Of a DNA stretch of 64,000 nt, positions 43,097 to 51,764 are shown piece by piece. Numbering within the stretch: position 1 is the stretch's first letter; the number at the start of each line of letters is the position of its first letter. A model generated the notes under the pieces. That model ran no database searches, was not told the DNA's origin, and saw only the letters and a list, made by a program, of their open reading frames with translations. The position numbers were made by a program, and so were the translations under genes. This DNA comes from Swingsia samuiensis (GTDB lineage: Bacteria; Pseudomonadota; Alphaproteobacteria; Acetobacterales; Acetobacteraceae), in NCBI RefSeq assembly GCF_006542355.1, contig NZ_CP038141.1, positions 339,501 through 403,500 of the forward strand, written 5' to 3'.

Positions 43097-45837
43097 TTTT
43101 GCTTTCTCCCTTTGTTCTGTTGGGGCTCATTGCTCTACCCGCTATATGGTGGCTGATCCGCGCTACGCCCCCGGCTCCTCGCGAGACTACTTTTCCCTCT
43201 TTAATACTCTTAGAGCGACTAAAACTCACCCGAGAGGATGCAACGCACGCTCCCTTATGGTTATTGCTTCTACGTATACTCGCCGTTGCTCTCATTATCT
43301 TTGGGCTTGCCCGACCTATTTTACTACCGACACAAGCTTATACCCATCGTCATTCTTTAACTTTAATCATTGATAATGGCTGGGCTTCCATCCCGCATTG
43401 GAATGATCGTGTGGCTGCAGCGCAAGTTCTTGGCCAAGCATCCTTACGCCATGGCCATCCCGTCACAATTCTGCTTGCCGCTCGAACAGCTGATGGTAGT
43501 TTGCCAGAGCCTTTTACTACTCAAGATGATCGCGCCTTTTCAAACTATCTCTCTCATATCCAACCTGAACCATGGCCGGTAGATCGTAGCGCTGTTACTA
43601 AAGTAGTAACACAATACAATCTTGCTTCTCAGGATATTATCATTTTGTCTGATGGCGTTGCTTCTTCTTCGGATGAACAACTCCAGAATGCTTTGAAGAA
43701 AAGCTCCTCTGTAGAAGATATGCGATGGAAAGGATGCGGCCCTTTTGTTCTGCATATTACTCCTGACAAAGATGGAGCTTTCACCGCAAAAACAGAAACT
43801 CTTTCCCCTTGTGCCGACACTTCTTTTTCCCTTCGCGCCATGACTTCCGAAGGGAATACTCTTGCCTCTTTTCCTCTTAAGATAGGGAAAAGCTTTTCTG
43901 TTTCGTTGCCTGTATTAGCGCGTAATCAGCTGGATCATTTCTCTCTGGAAGGGATGAAAGGACCTGCCACAACCTTCCTCTTAGGGGATGCCAATCATCG
44001 TAAACCCGTTGGAGTTTTACAAACACCCGGAGATACAACACCTCTTTTAGGGTCTGCTTTTTACCTCAAACAAGCATTAGACACGCAAGCTGAACTACGC
44101 ACAGGAGACGCCAATACTCTCCTTTCGTCCCCTCTTTCTGTCATCATCGCAACGGATGGGGCTCTTTCAGGGGATCAAACTAAAAGCAAAATCCTTGCTT
44201 GGGTTCGTCATGGTGGCATGCTTATTCGTTTTGCTGGACCAGACCTTGCCGCGCCATCGGAAAATCAAAATCAGACTGGAGGCACATCTCAATCCGACCC
44301 GCTCATTCCTGTTCCTTTAATGAATGGCATGCGTCAATTAGGAGGGCCTATGTCTTGGGGGAAGCCTCAAGCTCTGGCTTCTTTCCCTGCATCATCTCCT
44401 TTTGCAGAACTGACTATTCCAGCTGAAGTCAACATTTCCCGTCAGGTTTTAGCTAAACCCGACAATGACTTAAGCCAGCACGTCTGGGCGTCTCTCCAAG
44501 ATGGCACCCCCCTTGTGACAGCTCGGGCAGAAGGCAATGGGGAAATCGTCTTATTCCATGTTACCTCTGCACCCGATTGGTCTAATCTGCCTCTCTCAGG
44601 CTTGTTCCCAGATATGTTGGAGCGTCTCATCAACCGCTCTGCTGGTATTAATGGAAAAACCCCTTCTTCTTTAATGCCTTGGCGGATTTTAAGTGTGGAC
44701 GGAGAGCTTACTCCGCCGTCACCAGCCGCAACGTCGATACACGCAAAGGATTTTAAAACAACCGACATCAATGTGTTTCATCCTGTCGGGCTTTATGGCC
44801 CAGCGCGTGCAACTCATGCCCTTAACCTTGCAGATCATATTCCAACTTTACACACAGAGCCTTTACTCGGCACAGCTATCTCTCCCGATGGAGCGCAGCC
44901 CGAACGTCCTTTAGGGCCTTCCCTCATCTTTGCTGGTTTAATATTATTGCTCGTGGACCTTACTCTTTCTCTTAAACGTCGTGGCATCGTACCTTTTGCC
45001 ATAATGCTCTTAATATGCGGCTTCCCTTATCAAGCTTACGCACAAAGCAACGCACCTTCAGCAAGCTTAGACACTCAGATTCCTCAAGCCGCACTTGAAA
45101 CACGCCTTGCTTATATTATCACGGGTCATGATGATATTGATGCAGCGTCTCGTGCAGGGCTTGAAGGACTATCAAACTATACCAGCGCACGCAGCTCTGC
45201 TTCCTTAGGCCATCCAGACGGGGTCATTCCGGGAAAAGATGACCTAGCTTTCTACCCTTTATTATACTGGCCGATTACAGCAGATGCACAGCCTGATCCT
45301 GCTCGCATAAAAGCCCTCAACGCCTTTATGGAGCACGGAGGTATTCTACTCATTGACGAGCAAGGAGCGGGAACAGAAGTCAACCCAAGTTCTATGACCG
45401 CAATCCGTACTGCTTTACAACGTGTAACAGATGGTTTGACCATTCCCCCATTAACCACGTTAAACGACAAAAACGTTCTGAGTCATACTTTCTATCTGCT
45501 GCATAATAACTTCTCAGGCCGTATCAGTGGAGAGCCTGTTTACATCGCCCGTGAAGGCGATGAAGCTAATGATGACGTCAGCCCTGTTATCATTGGAAAT
45601 GCTGATTGGGCGCATGCTTGGGCAACAGATACGTCTGGGAATCACCCTTATGCCGTTATTCCCGGAGGGGAAGATCAACGCACATTAGCCTATCGTTTTG
45701 GAATGAACGTTGTGCTCTATGCCTTAACGGGAAATTACAAGGCAGATCAGGCGCACTACCCAGAAATGCTCCACCGTTTAGGGCAGAATAGTCCCAATGA
45801 TCCATCTTCCCAAGGCGCGGAGGGAAATGCACCATGA
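43093..45837 (+). CDS. BatA-type membrane protein with C-terminal DUF4159
   Basis: A 914-residue protein. Residues 1-80 are the BatA N-terminal domain with two membrane helices (ILLSPFVLLGLIALPAIWW and LLLLRILAVALIIFGLARP); a VWA-like domain follows (LTLIIDNGWAS, a degenerate metal site), then a long periplasmic part. Two more helices lie near 610-655 and DUF4159 near 670-890 (TRLAYIITG, FYPLLYWPI, GGILLIDEQGAG). The function is unknown; related Bat proteins were linked to aerotolerance and envelope stress. ATGA overlaps tie it to both neighbours. Confidence 0.88.
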   Translation: MILLSPFVLLGLIALPAIWWLIRATPPAPRETTFPSLILLERLKLTREDATHAPLWLLLLRILAVALIIFGLARPILLPTQAYTHRHSLTLIIDNGWASIPHWNDRVAAAQVLGQASLRHGHPVTILLAARTADGSLPEPFTTQDDRAFSNYLSHIQPEPWPVDRSAVTKVVTQYNLASQDIIILSDGVASSSDEQLQNALKKSSSVEDMRWKGCGPFVLHITPDKDGAFTAKTETLSPCADTSFSLRAMTSEGNTLASFPLKIGKSFSVSLPVLARNQLDHFSLEGMKGPATTFLLGDANHRKPVGVLQTPGDTTPLLGSAFYLKQALDTQAELRTGDANTLLSSPLSVIIATDGALSGDQTKSKILAWVRHGGMLIRFAGPDLAAPSENQNQTGGTSQSDPLIPVPLMNGMRQLGGPMSWGKPQALASFPASSPFAELTIPAEVNISRQVLAKPDNDLSQHVWASLQDGTPLVTARAEGNGEIVLFHVTSAPDWSNLPLSGLFPDMLERLINRSAGINGKTPSSLMPWRILSVDGELTPPSPAATSIHAKDFKTTDINVFHPVGLYGPARATHALNLADHIPTLHTEPLLGTAISPDGAQPERPLGPSLIFAGLILLLVDLTLSLKRRGIVPFAIMLLICGFPYQAYAQSNAPSASLDTQIPQAALETRLAYIITGHDDIDAASRAGLEGLSNYTSARSSASLGHPDGVIPGKDDLAFYPLLYWPITADAQPDPARIKALNAFMEHGGILLIDEQGAGTEVNPSSMTAIRTALQRVTDGLTIPPLTTLNDKNVLSHTFYLLHNNFSGRISGEPVYIAREGDEANDDVSPVIIGNADWAHAWATDTSGNHPYAVIPGGEDQRTLAYRFGMNVVLYALTGNYKADQAHYPEMLHRLGQNSPNDPSSQGAEGNAP

Positions 45838-47885
45838 TGTTTGACTTTGCCCCCGCTCTTCCTTTTTGGCTTCTAGGAAGTGTCGCGACTATTATTATAG
45901 GAGCCACCCTTTATGGCACCATTAAAGGAGCAAAAGGCCTCATATGGCGTGCTCTTGCTGTTTTTGTTCTGTTAATCTGGATCGCTGGGCCGCGCTCTGT
46001 TCATCCGGTTTATAAAGCAGTTCCACAAGACGCTTTGCTTATCGTTGATCAAACCCCTTCAATGCAGGAGAAAAATCGAAATACACTTGCCGATAAAGCT
46101 GCTGCACAACTCACAAAAGAAGCAACCCAACTTCCCGGCCTCACCCTTCACCGCATTAATGTTTCTGGCGGAGATAACCACGGAACGCGTTTGTTCCATG
46201 CTCTCACCCAAGCCGATATTCCGCGTAGTCATTTTGCTGGCGCCATTGTTATCACAGATGGGATGGATCATGATGTTCCCCATCATCTTCCGTCTTTATT
46301 TCAGCGCAAAAATGGCTCCCCTCTTCCGCTCCATCTTCTACTTACGGGCCAAGGGGAAGAAACTGACCGCCGTTTACGCATTCTCAACACTCCTCCTTTT
46401 GCGATTGTCGGCCAGAAAGCGACAATCCGTGTGCAGGTGGATGACCTTGGTGCACCAGAGGGAAAGACAGCAACTCTTTCTGTTCGCACGGGAGATGCAG
46501 CACCGACCACTCGGCTCATTACAGTCGGTCAGCCTCAAGATATTACCATCCCCATTCAAAAACCTGGAGAAACGCTTATTAACTTATCCGTTTCTCCTCT
46601 GGATGGTGAGGTCTCAAACTTAAACAACAGTGATGTTCTCCATATTCGTGGGGTACGTGATCGACTAAAAGTCTTGCTGGTGTCTGGTATCCCCAATCAA
46701 AGCGAACGTGTCTGGAGACGCCTCTTAAAAGCCGATCCTTCTGTTGATCTGGTGCATTTTACGATTTTACGTTCTCCTTCTGCGGATGATGACACCCCGC
46801 TGTCTGATCTCGCTCTTATTCCCTTCCCCGTTGAAGAACTTTTTCAAAATAAGATTAGCAGCTTTGACCTCATCATTTTAGATGGCTTTCGCAACACTAA
46901 TATTTTGCCCGAAGAATATATTACCAATATCGCAAACTATGTTCGCAATGGAGGAGGACTACTTATCACAGCAGGCCCTGAATTTACTCAGGATGGCTCG
47001 TTACAAAACACAAGCTTAGCTCAAGTTTTGCCGGCTCATATTGCTAATAATGGCATTATCACACAATCTTTCCGCCCAGCGTTAACTGAACTTGGTGAGG
47101 TTCATCCTGTCACAGCCGGACTAGGCAACAGTCATAATTGGGGGCCATGGTACCGCGCGGCCAAAGTGGATGATTTCCACGGAGAAAACATCATGAGCGG
47201 GCCCGATCATACCCCGCTACTGCTTCTCGACCACGTCGATAAAGGACGTGTCGCTATGCTCTTATCTGATCAACTCTGGCTGTGGGCTCGTGGAGAAGGA
47301 GGCGGAGGACCACAGGCTGAACTTTTACGTCGTCTCTCTCATTGGCTCATGAAAGAACCCGATCTCGAAGAAAACCGCCTGACAGCACAAATCAGTAATA
47401 ACCAGCTGATTGTTGAGCGACATATGCTCAGCAAAGGGAATGTCACTCCTGAAGCAGTCGTGATCCTTCCCAATGGCCAAAAATCATTATTGCATCTTGC
47501 CGAAGATAAAAAGGGCCTTTGGCATGGAAAAATGCCGATCCATGGATCCGGTATTTGGACGGTTCGGCAAGATGGGTTGGTTGCTTTTGCCAGCCCATCA
47601 GAACAAGACCCTCTTGAACGACAAGACCTACGCGCTACCGCCACACTTATGGGACCTCTGTCACAACACTCTGAGGGCAGTATCTCATGGATTGGCCAGA
47701 AAATGCCTGCCCTTCGCCAAGTGCAGGCTGGTCAACCTCTTTCTGGCAATGGCTGGATCGGCCTTCCCGTTTCACAAGCTGCTGTGGCAGGAGAAACGCG
47801 AACGCATAATCTTTTATCAGGATGGGTTGCCATGCTACTCTCCCTTATGTTCTTAGGAGTTGGTTGGTGGAGAGAGGGAAGATAA
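45834..47885 (+). CDS. membrane protein with VWA-like and amidotransferase-like domains
   Basis: A 683-residue protein with two N-terminal membrane helices (about residues 10-55), a VWA-like domain whose metal motif is altered (LLIVDQTPSM), a beta-rich middle part and a class I glutamine-amidotransferase-like domain (about 270-480; FDLIILDGF, GGGLLITAGPEF) that lacks the usual nucleophile Cys. One helix near the C-terminus (SGWVAMLLSLMFLGVGWW) gives a large periplasmic loop. Similar proteins follow DUF4159 genes in many alphaproteobacteria. The role is unknown. Confidence 0.85.
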   Translation: MMFDFAPALPFWLLGSVATIIIGATLYGTIKGAKGLIWRALAVFVLLIWIAGPRSVHPVYKAVPQDALLIVDQTPSMQEKNRNTLADKAAAQLTKEATQLPGLTLHRINVSGGDNHGTRLFHALTQADIPRSHFAGAIVITDGMDHDVPHHLPSLFQRKNGSPLPLHLLLTGQGEETDRRLRILNTPPFAIVGQKATIRVQVDDLGAPEGKTATLSVRTGDAAPTTRLITVGQPQDITIPIQKPGETLINLSVSPLDGEVSNLNNSDVLHIRGVRDRLKVLLVSGIPNQSERVWRRLLKADPSVDLVHFTILRSPSADDDTPLSDLALIPFPVEELFQNKISSFDLIILDGFRNTNILPEEYITNIANYVRNGGGLLITAGPEFTQDGSLQNTSLAQVLPAHIANNGIITQSFRPALTELGEVHPVTAGLGNSHNWGPWYRAAKVDDFHGENIMSGPDHTPLLLLDHVDKGRVAMLLSDQLWLWARGEGGGGPQAELLRRLSHWLMKEPDLEENRLTAQISNNQLIVERHMLSKGNVTPEAVVILPNGQKSLLHLAEDKKGLWHGKMPIHGSGIWTVRQDGLVAFASPSEQDPLERQDLRATATLMGPLSQHSEGSISWIGQKMPALRQVQAGQPLSGNGWIGLPVSQAAVAGETRTHNLLSGWVAMLLSLMFLGVGWWREGR

Positions 47886-47946
47886 TTTGTATCAGATTAC
47901 ACGTTCAGGACTCGCGCGAAATAAAAAATCCCATTATAATGGATTC

Positions 47947-48564
47947 ATGAGACTGCCTCTGAACTTCCCCCGCCTTTTGCTTATAGCAGCCCTTAGCACA
48001 ACACCAACCATCTTGGTGCCTTGGCATTCAGCACATGCCCAAGATGCGGATGACGCAGAAGCTGAGCAAGAAGCGGAAGATGCAGCCAAGAAGCAAGAAG
48101 CTCGTAAGGCTGCAAAACGTGCTGCTCCTCCCTCTGCTCTTCCTGGGGCAGAAGCATCAGACGATGATGGAGGTGGGCACGCACGTACAGACGTAAACCC
48201 AACCAATGCCCTTTTTGATGCTATTAATAATGGCTCACTCAACGCTGCAAAAGAAGCATTGAACCGTGGTGCAGATACAGGCGCACACAACGTTATCGAT
48301 CAAACACCACTTGATATGGCGATTGACTTAAATCGACGTGATATCATGTTTCTGCTTCTCTCTATGCGCGCCTATAACCCTGATGGGCACATCGAATCTA
48401 ATATTTCAGACGATGGTATTGTTATGAAAGATGGGAACGGCCATCTCTCTATTGGCGGGACGACAGCAAAGAAAATGGCTCCTCGCCCAGTTGCACCACG
48501 CTTTGATCAGAAAGGATCACACTCTGATCCGGCCTCTGGATTCTTAGGTTTCGCAGGAAGATAA
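47947..48564 (+). CDS. exported ankyrin-repeat protein
   Basis: A 205-residue protein from the ATG at 47947; the longer frame starts inside the upstream gene. A signal peptide (about residues 1-30, ending SAHAQD) is followed by a highly charged Glu/Ala/Lys segment (about 32-62), a linker, and about two ankyrin repeats (NALFDAINNGSLNAAKEALNRGAD and DQTPLDMAIDLNRRDIMFLLL). The C-terminal 60 residues are not recognised. Ankyrin repeats bind proteins; here the partner is likely in the periplasm. It closes the moxR operon and is followed by a strong terminator. Confidence 0.82.
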   Translation: MRLPLNFPRLLLIAALSTTPTILVPWHSAHAQDADDAEAEQEAEDAAKKQEARKAAKRAAPPSALPGAEASDDDGGGHARTDVNPTNALFDAINNGSLNAAKEALNRGADTGAHNVIDQTPLDMAIDLNRRDIMFLLLSMRAYNPDGHIESNISDDGIVMKDGNGHLSIGGTTAKKMAPRPVAPRFDQKGSHSDPASGFLGFAGR

Positions 48565-48568
48565 AAAC

Positions 48569-48602
48569 AAAAAAGCCGGGCGTTCTTTCCCGGCTTTTTT
48601 AT
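48569..48602. terminator. bidirectional terminator after the moxR operon
   Basis: AAAAGCCGGG pairs with CCCGGCTTTT around an eight-base loop and is flanked by A-runs and T-runs on both sides. It lies between the ankyrin gene and convergent ccrM and can end transcription from both directions. Confidence 0.9.
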
Positions 48603-48624
48603 ATCTTTTCAAAGCAATTACACC

Positions 48625-49710
48625 TTATCCAACATTGCGCAACGCAACACTCTCCTGACGTAATACGTCAATTTGAACAAACTGCTTCTCACGTTCAAAA
48701 TACCAAAACGTCCAGCCATTGCAGGATGGCGCACCCGTCAACATTGCTCCCAATTTATGGATTGAGCCACGCTGATTACCTGAGACCAAAGTGCCATCGG
48801 GCGTTACGGTTGCTTGTAATCGCTTCTGACGATCATATAATTTTGTGCCTGCTGGAAGCTGCCCTGTCTCTACAAAACTCCCAAACGGAATACGAGGCTG
48901 CTCTCTTTTTGCAGGAGTAACGGCTAACTGTTCAGACGAAAGGCATTCTTCACGCGCCACACGCTCACGGGCAGCAGCCACGTAATCAGGGTGGCGTTCG
49001 ATTCCAACAAAGTGTCGTCCAAGCCGCTTGGCAACAGCCGGCGTAGTTCCTGTTCCACAAAAAGGATCCAGCACAATATCATTTGCATTCGTTGATGCGA
49101 CTAAAACACGGTGCAGCAAACTTTCTGGTTTCTGCGTAGGGTGTAATTTTAACCCATGCTCGTTCTTTAAACGCTCATTGCCCGTGCATAACGGCAAGTA
49201 CCAGTCCGAGCGCATTTGCAAATCATCATTCAGAGCCTTCATGGCCTGATAATTAAATCGATATCGACTTTGAGAACTTCTCGCTGCCCAAATTAATGTC
49301 TCATGCGCATTCGTAAAACGACGCCCTCTAAAATTCGGCATCGGGTTGGATTTACGCCAAATAATATCGTTTAAAATCCAAAAACCCAGATCTTGTAATA
49401 ATGTCCCTAACCGAAACACATTATGATAAGAGCCGATAACCCAAATAGAGCCATCCTTATGCAAAATTCGGCGTGCTTCTGTTAGCCATTCCCGTGTGAA
49501 ATGATCATACGTGGCATAATCATCAAACTTATCCCACTCGTCATCAACACCATCAACAATGGTTTCATCTGGACGGCGCAGCTCTCCACGCAATTGCAAA
49601 TTATAAGGTGGATCAGCAAAAATACAGTCAACGCTTCCAGAAGGCAGCATTCTCATTGTTTCAATGCATTCGCCTCTAAGTATTTGGTCTAAGGGGAACT
49701 CACTACTCAT
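48625..49710 (-). CDS. ccrM: CcrM-type DNA adenine methyltransferase
   Basis: A 361-residue beta-class methyltransferase. The catalytic motif IV DPPYNLQL (residues 33-40) precedes the SAM-binding motif I DPFCGTGTT (215-223), the order of the beta class. The C-terminal about 85 residues (GTKLYDRQKRLQATVTPDGTLV) form the extra domain found in CcrM. CcrM methylates the adenine of GANTC after replication and times cell-cycle genes in alphaproteobacteria. No restriction partner is nearby, which fits a solitary regulator. Its ATG overlaps the rnhB stop by four bases. Confidence 0.95.
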   Translation of the reverse strand: MSSEFPLDQILRGECIETMRMLPSGSVDCIFADPPYNLQLRGELRRPDETIVDGVDDEWDKFDDYATYDHFTREWLTEARRILHKDGSIWVIGSYHNVFRLGTLLQDLGFWILNDIIWRKSNPMPNFRGRRFTNAHETLIWAARSSQSRYRFNYQAMKALNDDLQMRSDWYLPLCTGNERLKNEHGLKLHPTQKPESLLHRVLVASTNANDIVLDPFCGTGTTPAVAKRLGRHFVGIERHPDYVAAARERVAREECLSSEQLAVTPAKREQPRIPFGSFVETGQLPAGTKLYDRQKRLQATVTPDGTLVSGNQRGSIHKLGAMLTGAPSCNGWTFWYFEREKQFVQIDVLRQESVALRNVG

Positions 49711-50332
49711 ACTGCATCTGCCTTTGCGTCAATAATACTACGAATTGGCGCAAATCCGCGCCTGTGATGAGGAGTTACCCCTCTCATCTTCAAGCCGCTC
49801 AAATGAGCAGCCGTCCCATACCCCGCGTTTCTTTCCCATCCATATCCATCATACCGCCGGGCTAAACGCTCCATCAGACGGTCTCGGGTAACTTTAGCAA
49901 CGATAGAAGCTGCTGCGATGGAGAGGCTGATATGATCCCCTCCGATCACCATTTTTATAGGGCATGGCATGTTTTTGGGGGCGTGTTTCCCATCAATCAA
50001 TGCCAGATCAGGTATATGACCAAGGTTCAATAGAGCACGTTTCATGGCTAAATGCGTAGCCTGTCCAATATTGATCTCTTCAATCTCTTCAACGGAAGCC
50101 GCTCCTATTCCTATGTAATAATCGGGAGCAGCCTTCAGTGCTTGATAGGCCATCATCCGTTTTTAGAGGAAAGCTTTTTGGAATCATCCAAGAGTAAAAG
50201 CATGTCCCCTTCTGGAGGAGAGGTAAAAGCCACTGCTGCAGCTACAACAGGCCCTGCCAAAGGACCACGCCCCACTTCGTCAATACCGACGACTAAACCA
50301 CCATGGGCTGCTTCAAGGGCGTAATCAGGCAT
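49707..50332 (-). pseudogene. rnhB: ribonuclease HII, split by a one-base frameshift
   Basis: The gene starts at the ATG at 50332 ([27 protein letters not shown]) and reads to [11 protein letters not shown], then meets TGA at 50155-50153. The rest continues in another frame from ATG 50156 ([30 protein letters not shown]) to the C-terminus. Adding one A to the run of five A at 50164-50160 restores SSKKRMMAYQ and a 208-residue RNase HII of normal length. The carboxylates are split: Asp18 and Glu19 lie in the first piece, the later Asp of LIDGKHAP and GGDH in the second, so neither piece alone should be active. It may be a true mutation, a sequencing error in the homopolymer, or slippage-rescued. 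The enzyme removes RNA from RNA/DNA hybrids. Confidence 0.9.
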
Positions 50333-50469
50333 ATTAGGGCTGTTTCTCCAGCAATCCAGTTCTACCGAATCGGTTATGAATCATAGCGACTCGGCTGGGA
50401 AGCCCTAAATTTAAAAAAATTCAAAAATATAACTTAAATGTGTCTTAAAGGACTCTCTTCAACGCTTCG

Positions 50470-51105
50470 TTACAACTCTGCATGATCGTCTGATTGAGGT
50501 TCATTAGAAGAATGTGACGCTCCCTCAGAGTTTTGATTGTGAATTTGGCGGATCTGTTGCTGAATCTGCGGCCATTCCTGCAAAACCTTTATCGTATTAA
50601 CTCCGTACAAAACGACACTGACAGCAAAAATAAGCCGTCCCTTTTTTAAAATTTTCAGCCTTTTCCAAAAATAACCCGGTGAAAATATCCACCACCAAAA
50701 ACTAGGCGGTTTTTTATTGGTTTGACGTATTAAGCTCCGATCCATTGTTAAGGCTAAAAAATAAAGAACAAATATAATAAATGAAATGACAGATGCTGCT
50801 TGCTGAGCCTGCTCAGAAGCAACATGCCGCCACTGAAAAATATAAAATGTTAACCGATCAATTGCCCATGGGCCAACCAACATAATCCATGCCCAGTATT
50901 CGGGTATCTTCCCCGAACGCAAGCGCGTTAACCCAGATAATGGCAATATTAATCCAGATTTTGCGACAGGCTTCCACTCATCTCCAAAAGAAGACGTCCA
51001 TACTAACGTTTCTAACCCAATCCTCCGCTGAACAATCAGCTGCAAAATCTCATCTCGAGAGACAGGTCCTATTTGTTGCCCATTATTTTCATAGAACCAT
51101 TCCAT
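50470..51105 (-). CDS. GYF_2 (DUF4339) domain membrane protein
   Basis: A 211-residue protein. Residues 1-52 form a GYF_2 domain (WFYENNGQQIGPVSRDEI, then TLVWTSSFGDEWKPV), usually a protein-binding module. Three to four hydrophobic helices follow (about 68-90, 103-122, 150-170), and a polar tail rich in Gln, Asn, Ser and His ends it. The function is unknown. Its ribosome binding site lies inside the terminator that follows the CsbD-like gene, see that entry. Confidence 0.82.
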   Translation of the reverse strand: MEWFYENNGQQIGPVSRDEILQLIVQRRIGLETLVWTSSFGDEWKPVAKSGLILPLSGLTRLRSGKIPEYWAWIMLVGPWAIDRLTFYIFQWRHVASEQAQQAASVISFIIFVLYFLALTMDRSLIRQTNKKPPSFWWWIFSPGYFWKRLKILKKGRLIFAVSVVLYGVNTIKVLQEWPQIQQQIRQIHNQNSEGASHSSNEPQSDDHAEL

Positions 51106-51138
51106 TAAAAAAGCCTCCTGGATAAACCCAAGAGGCTT
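51106..51138 (-). terminator. terminator of the CsbD-like gene that contains the next ribosome binding site
   Basis: On the minus strand AAGCCTC (51138-51132) pairs with GAGGCTT (51117-51111), followed by six T. The 3' arm includes GGAGG (51118-51114), eight bases before the ATG of the GYF_2 gene at 51105. Folding of this hairpin would hide that ribosome binding site. Confidence 0.75.
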
Positions 51139-51165
51139 CTAGCACATTTTTCTCGTATAAGAGAA

Positions 51166-51456
51166 TTAGCTGCTTTTACGACCAAACAGCAATCCACCAA
51201 CGATAATGCCAACAACAGTCGCAATGACAACAGAAATCAATGGACGGTCTTGAACGAAAGCTGTTGCAGCTTCGAGCTTTGTTTCGCCTTCATCGTAAAG
51301 ATCAGCAAATTCCTGCTGAGCCATACCAGAAAGTTGGTCAAATTTACCATCAGCCTGCATTCCTAGATCACCAGAAAGACCGCCAACGCCATCTTTAACG
51401 CGGCCTTTTGCTTCATCAAGAAGACCTTCTGCCTTTGTTTTTAGTGTATCAACCAC
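51166..51456 (-). CDS. small CsbD/YqjD-like membrane-anchored protein
   Basis: A 96-residue protein starting with GTG at 51456, with AGGAG eight bases upstream. The N-terminal part (KAEGLLDEAKGRVKDGVGGLSGD) resembles CsbD stress proteins; the C-terminus has one glycine-rich membrane helix ending in basic residues (RPLISVVIATVVGIIVGGLLFGRK), as in the ElaB/YqjD/DUF883 ribosome-associated anchors. The role is probably in stress or stationary phase, by analogy only. It is divergent from the RND efflux operon. Confidence 0.82.
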   Translation of the reverse strand: MVDTLKTKAEGLLDEAKGRVKDGVGGLSGDLGMQADGKFDQLSGMAQQEFADLYDEGETKLEAATAFVQDRPLISVVIATVVGIIVGGLLFGRKSS

Positions 51457-51764
51457 GTTCTATCTCCTCAAAACCGTGTTTCATATCTGCTTAACGAAAC
51501 ATGAACCACATGGATGCATTAAGATTAAGCAACGAACGCTCCAAGAGACAAGAGGTCATCACATATTGATTATCACATTGTTGAAATCTGCTTAGAGAGA
51601 TCTATTGAACCCCAAATTCATTGCAAAAACTTAACATTTATTTAGCTTCCTGTCCTTCGCTATATTCAGTATCTTCTTTATCAATATGCTAAAATAGGTA
51701 AGGTCGTTTCTTCCTGTTATTATAGAATCAATCTCATATTGCTGAATACGAAAGACTAACGACT
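51457..51764. other. 308-base intergenic region before the RND operon
   Basis: No open frame or RNA gene is seen. The region is AT-rich and serves two divergent units (CsbD-like on minus, efflux operon on plus). It contains a spaced inverted repeat GTTTC-N13-GAAAC (51478-51500) and one GANTC site (GAATC near 51725). I could not fix a convincing -35/-10 pair, nor see a TetR- or MerR-type palindrome. Confidence 0.5.
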
